5,601 nt of DNA from JBDTMC01 sp039934475 (GTDB taxonomy: Bacteria; Acidobacteriota; Terriglobia; Bryobacterales; Bryobacteraceae), in contig JBDTMC010000501.1 in assembly GCA_039934475.1 (NCBI GenBank), positions 1 through 5,601 of the forward strand, read 5' to 3'. Positions 5,539-5,601 of the stretch are shown here, piece after piece. The translations under genes were made by a program, and so were the position numbers. Numbering within the stretch: the stretch's first letter is position 1; each line of letters opens with the position of its first letter. The notes beneath the pieces are model-generated. The model did not search any database and was not told the origin of the DNA. It saw only the letters and a list, made by a program, of their open reading frames with translations.

Positions 5539-5601
5539 TTAGATGGTCATCGCTCCGTAGCCTCCGTCGAACGTCGTGAAGGATCGACCCGGCGGGACGA
5601 C
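5539..5601 (-). CDS. C-terminal 20 codons of a gene entering from the right edge
   Basis: Read on the minus strand from the edge, the frame is open for 20 codons and ends in TAA: VVPPGRSFTTFDGGYGAMTI. About 17 of 20 third positions are G or C, as in dnaE, and the overlapping plus-strand frames look poorer. The ending with DGGY a few residues from the C-terminus recalls short-chain dehydrogenase/reductase tails (typically 'DGGYxA'), but the spacing from the preceding glycine is one residue longer than usual. Family assignment is therefore only a suggestion. The gene converges on the TPR gene. Confidence 0.42.
   Translation of the reverse strand, partial: VVPPGRSFTTFDGGYGAMTI

Noticed and set aside
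5458..5601. Plus-strand frame from ATG at 5458 open to the right edge (48 codons)
   Set aside because: No Shine-Dalgarno, poor third-position GC, and it begins inside a hairpin. The opposite-strand C-terminal frame is more coding-like.

Overview
This 5.6-kb window looks like ordinary chromosome from a free-living Gram-negative bacterium. The best guess is an acidobacterium of the Solibacter/Bryobacter group. That guess is inference. It rests on moderately high GC, a DnaE-type replicative polymerase, and a secreted protein that joins a small beta-sandwich-like domain to TPR repeats, a combination common in that phylum. No mobile element, CRISPR array or defence cassette is visible.

Layout. 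The left 55% (positions 1-3077, minus strand) is one uninterrupted reading frame for the first 1025 residues of DNA polymerase III alpha (dnaE). Its C-terminus lies beyond the left edge. Just upstream on the same strand are a tRNA-Arg(CCU) gene with an encoded CCA end (3120-3196), a -10-like element that could drive the tRNA, and a gene for a 209-residue lipoprotein with a PepSY-like C-terminus (3220-3849). A 145-bp divergent spacer follows. It holds a 34-bp near-perfect palindrome over an extended -10 promoter and a strong Shine-Dalgarno. These serve a plus-strand gene for a 422-residue exported protein with a Pro/Ser/Gly linker, a beta-sandwich-like domain and five TPRs (3995-5263). The right end is a 275-bp convergent spacer, then the last 20 codons of a minus-strand gene that enters from the right edge.

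How the parts may work together. The lipoprotein, tRNA and dnaE are closely spaced and co-directional, so the tRNA and dnaE could share a transcript. The dnaE leader can base-pair with the tRNA 3' end. The TPR gene has its own apparently operator-controlled promoter. The convergent spacer is unusually structured: five copies of GTGTTGAA, a sixth variant GTGTTGACA, and a chain of overlapping inverted repeats, some mutually exclusive.

The genes are largely recognisable. No obviously new multi-gene system was found. The observations most worth following up are non-coding: the promoter palindrome, the tRNA/dnaE junction, and the repeat-rich convergent spacer.
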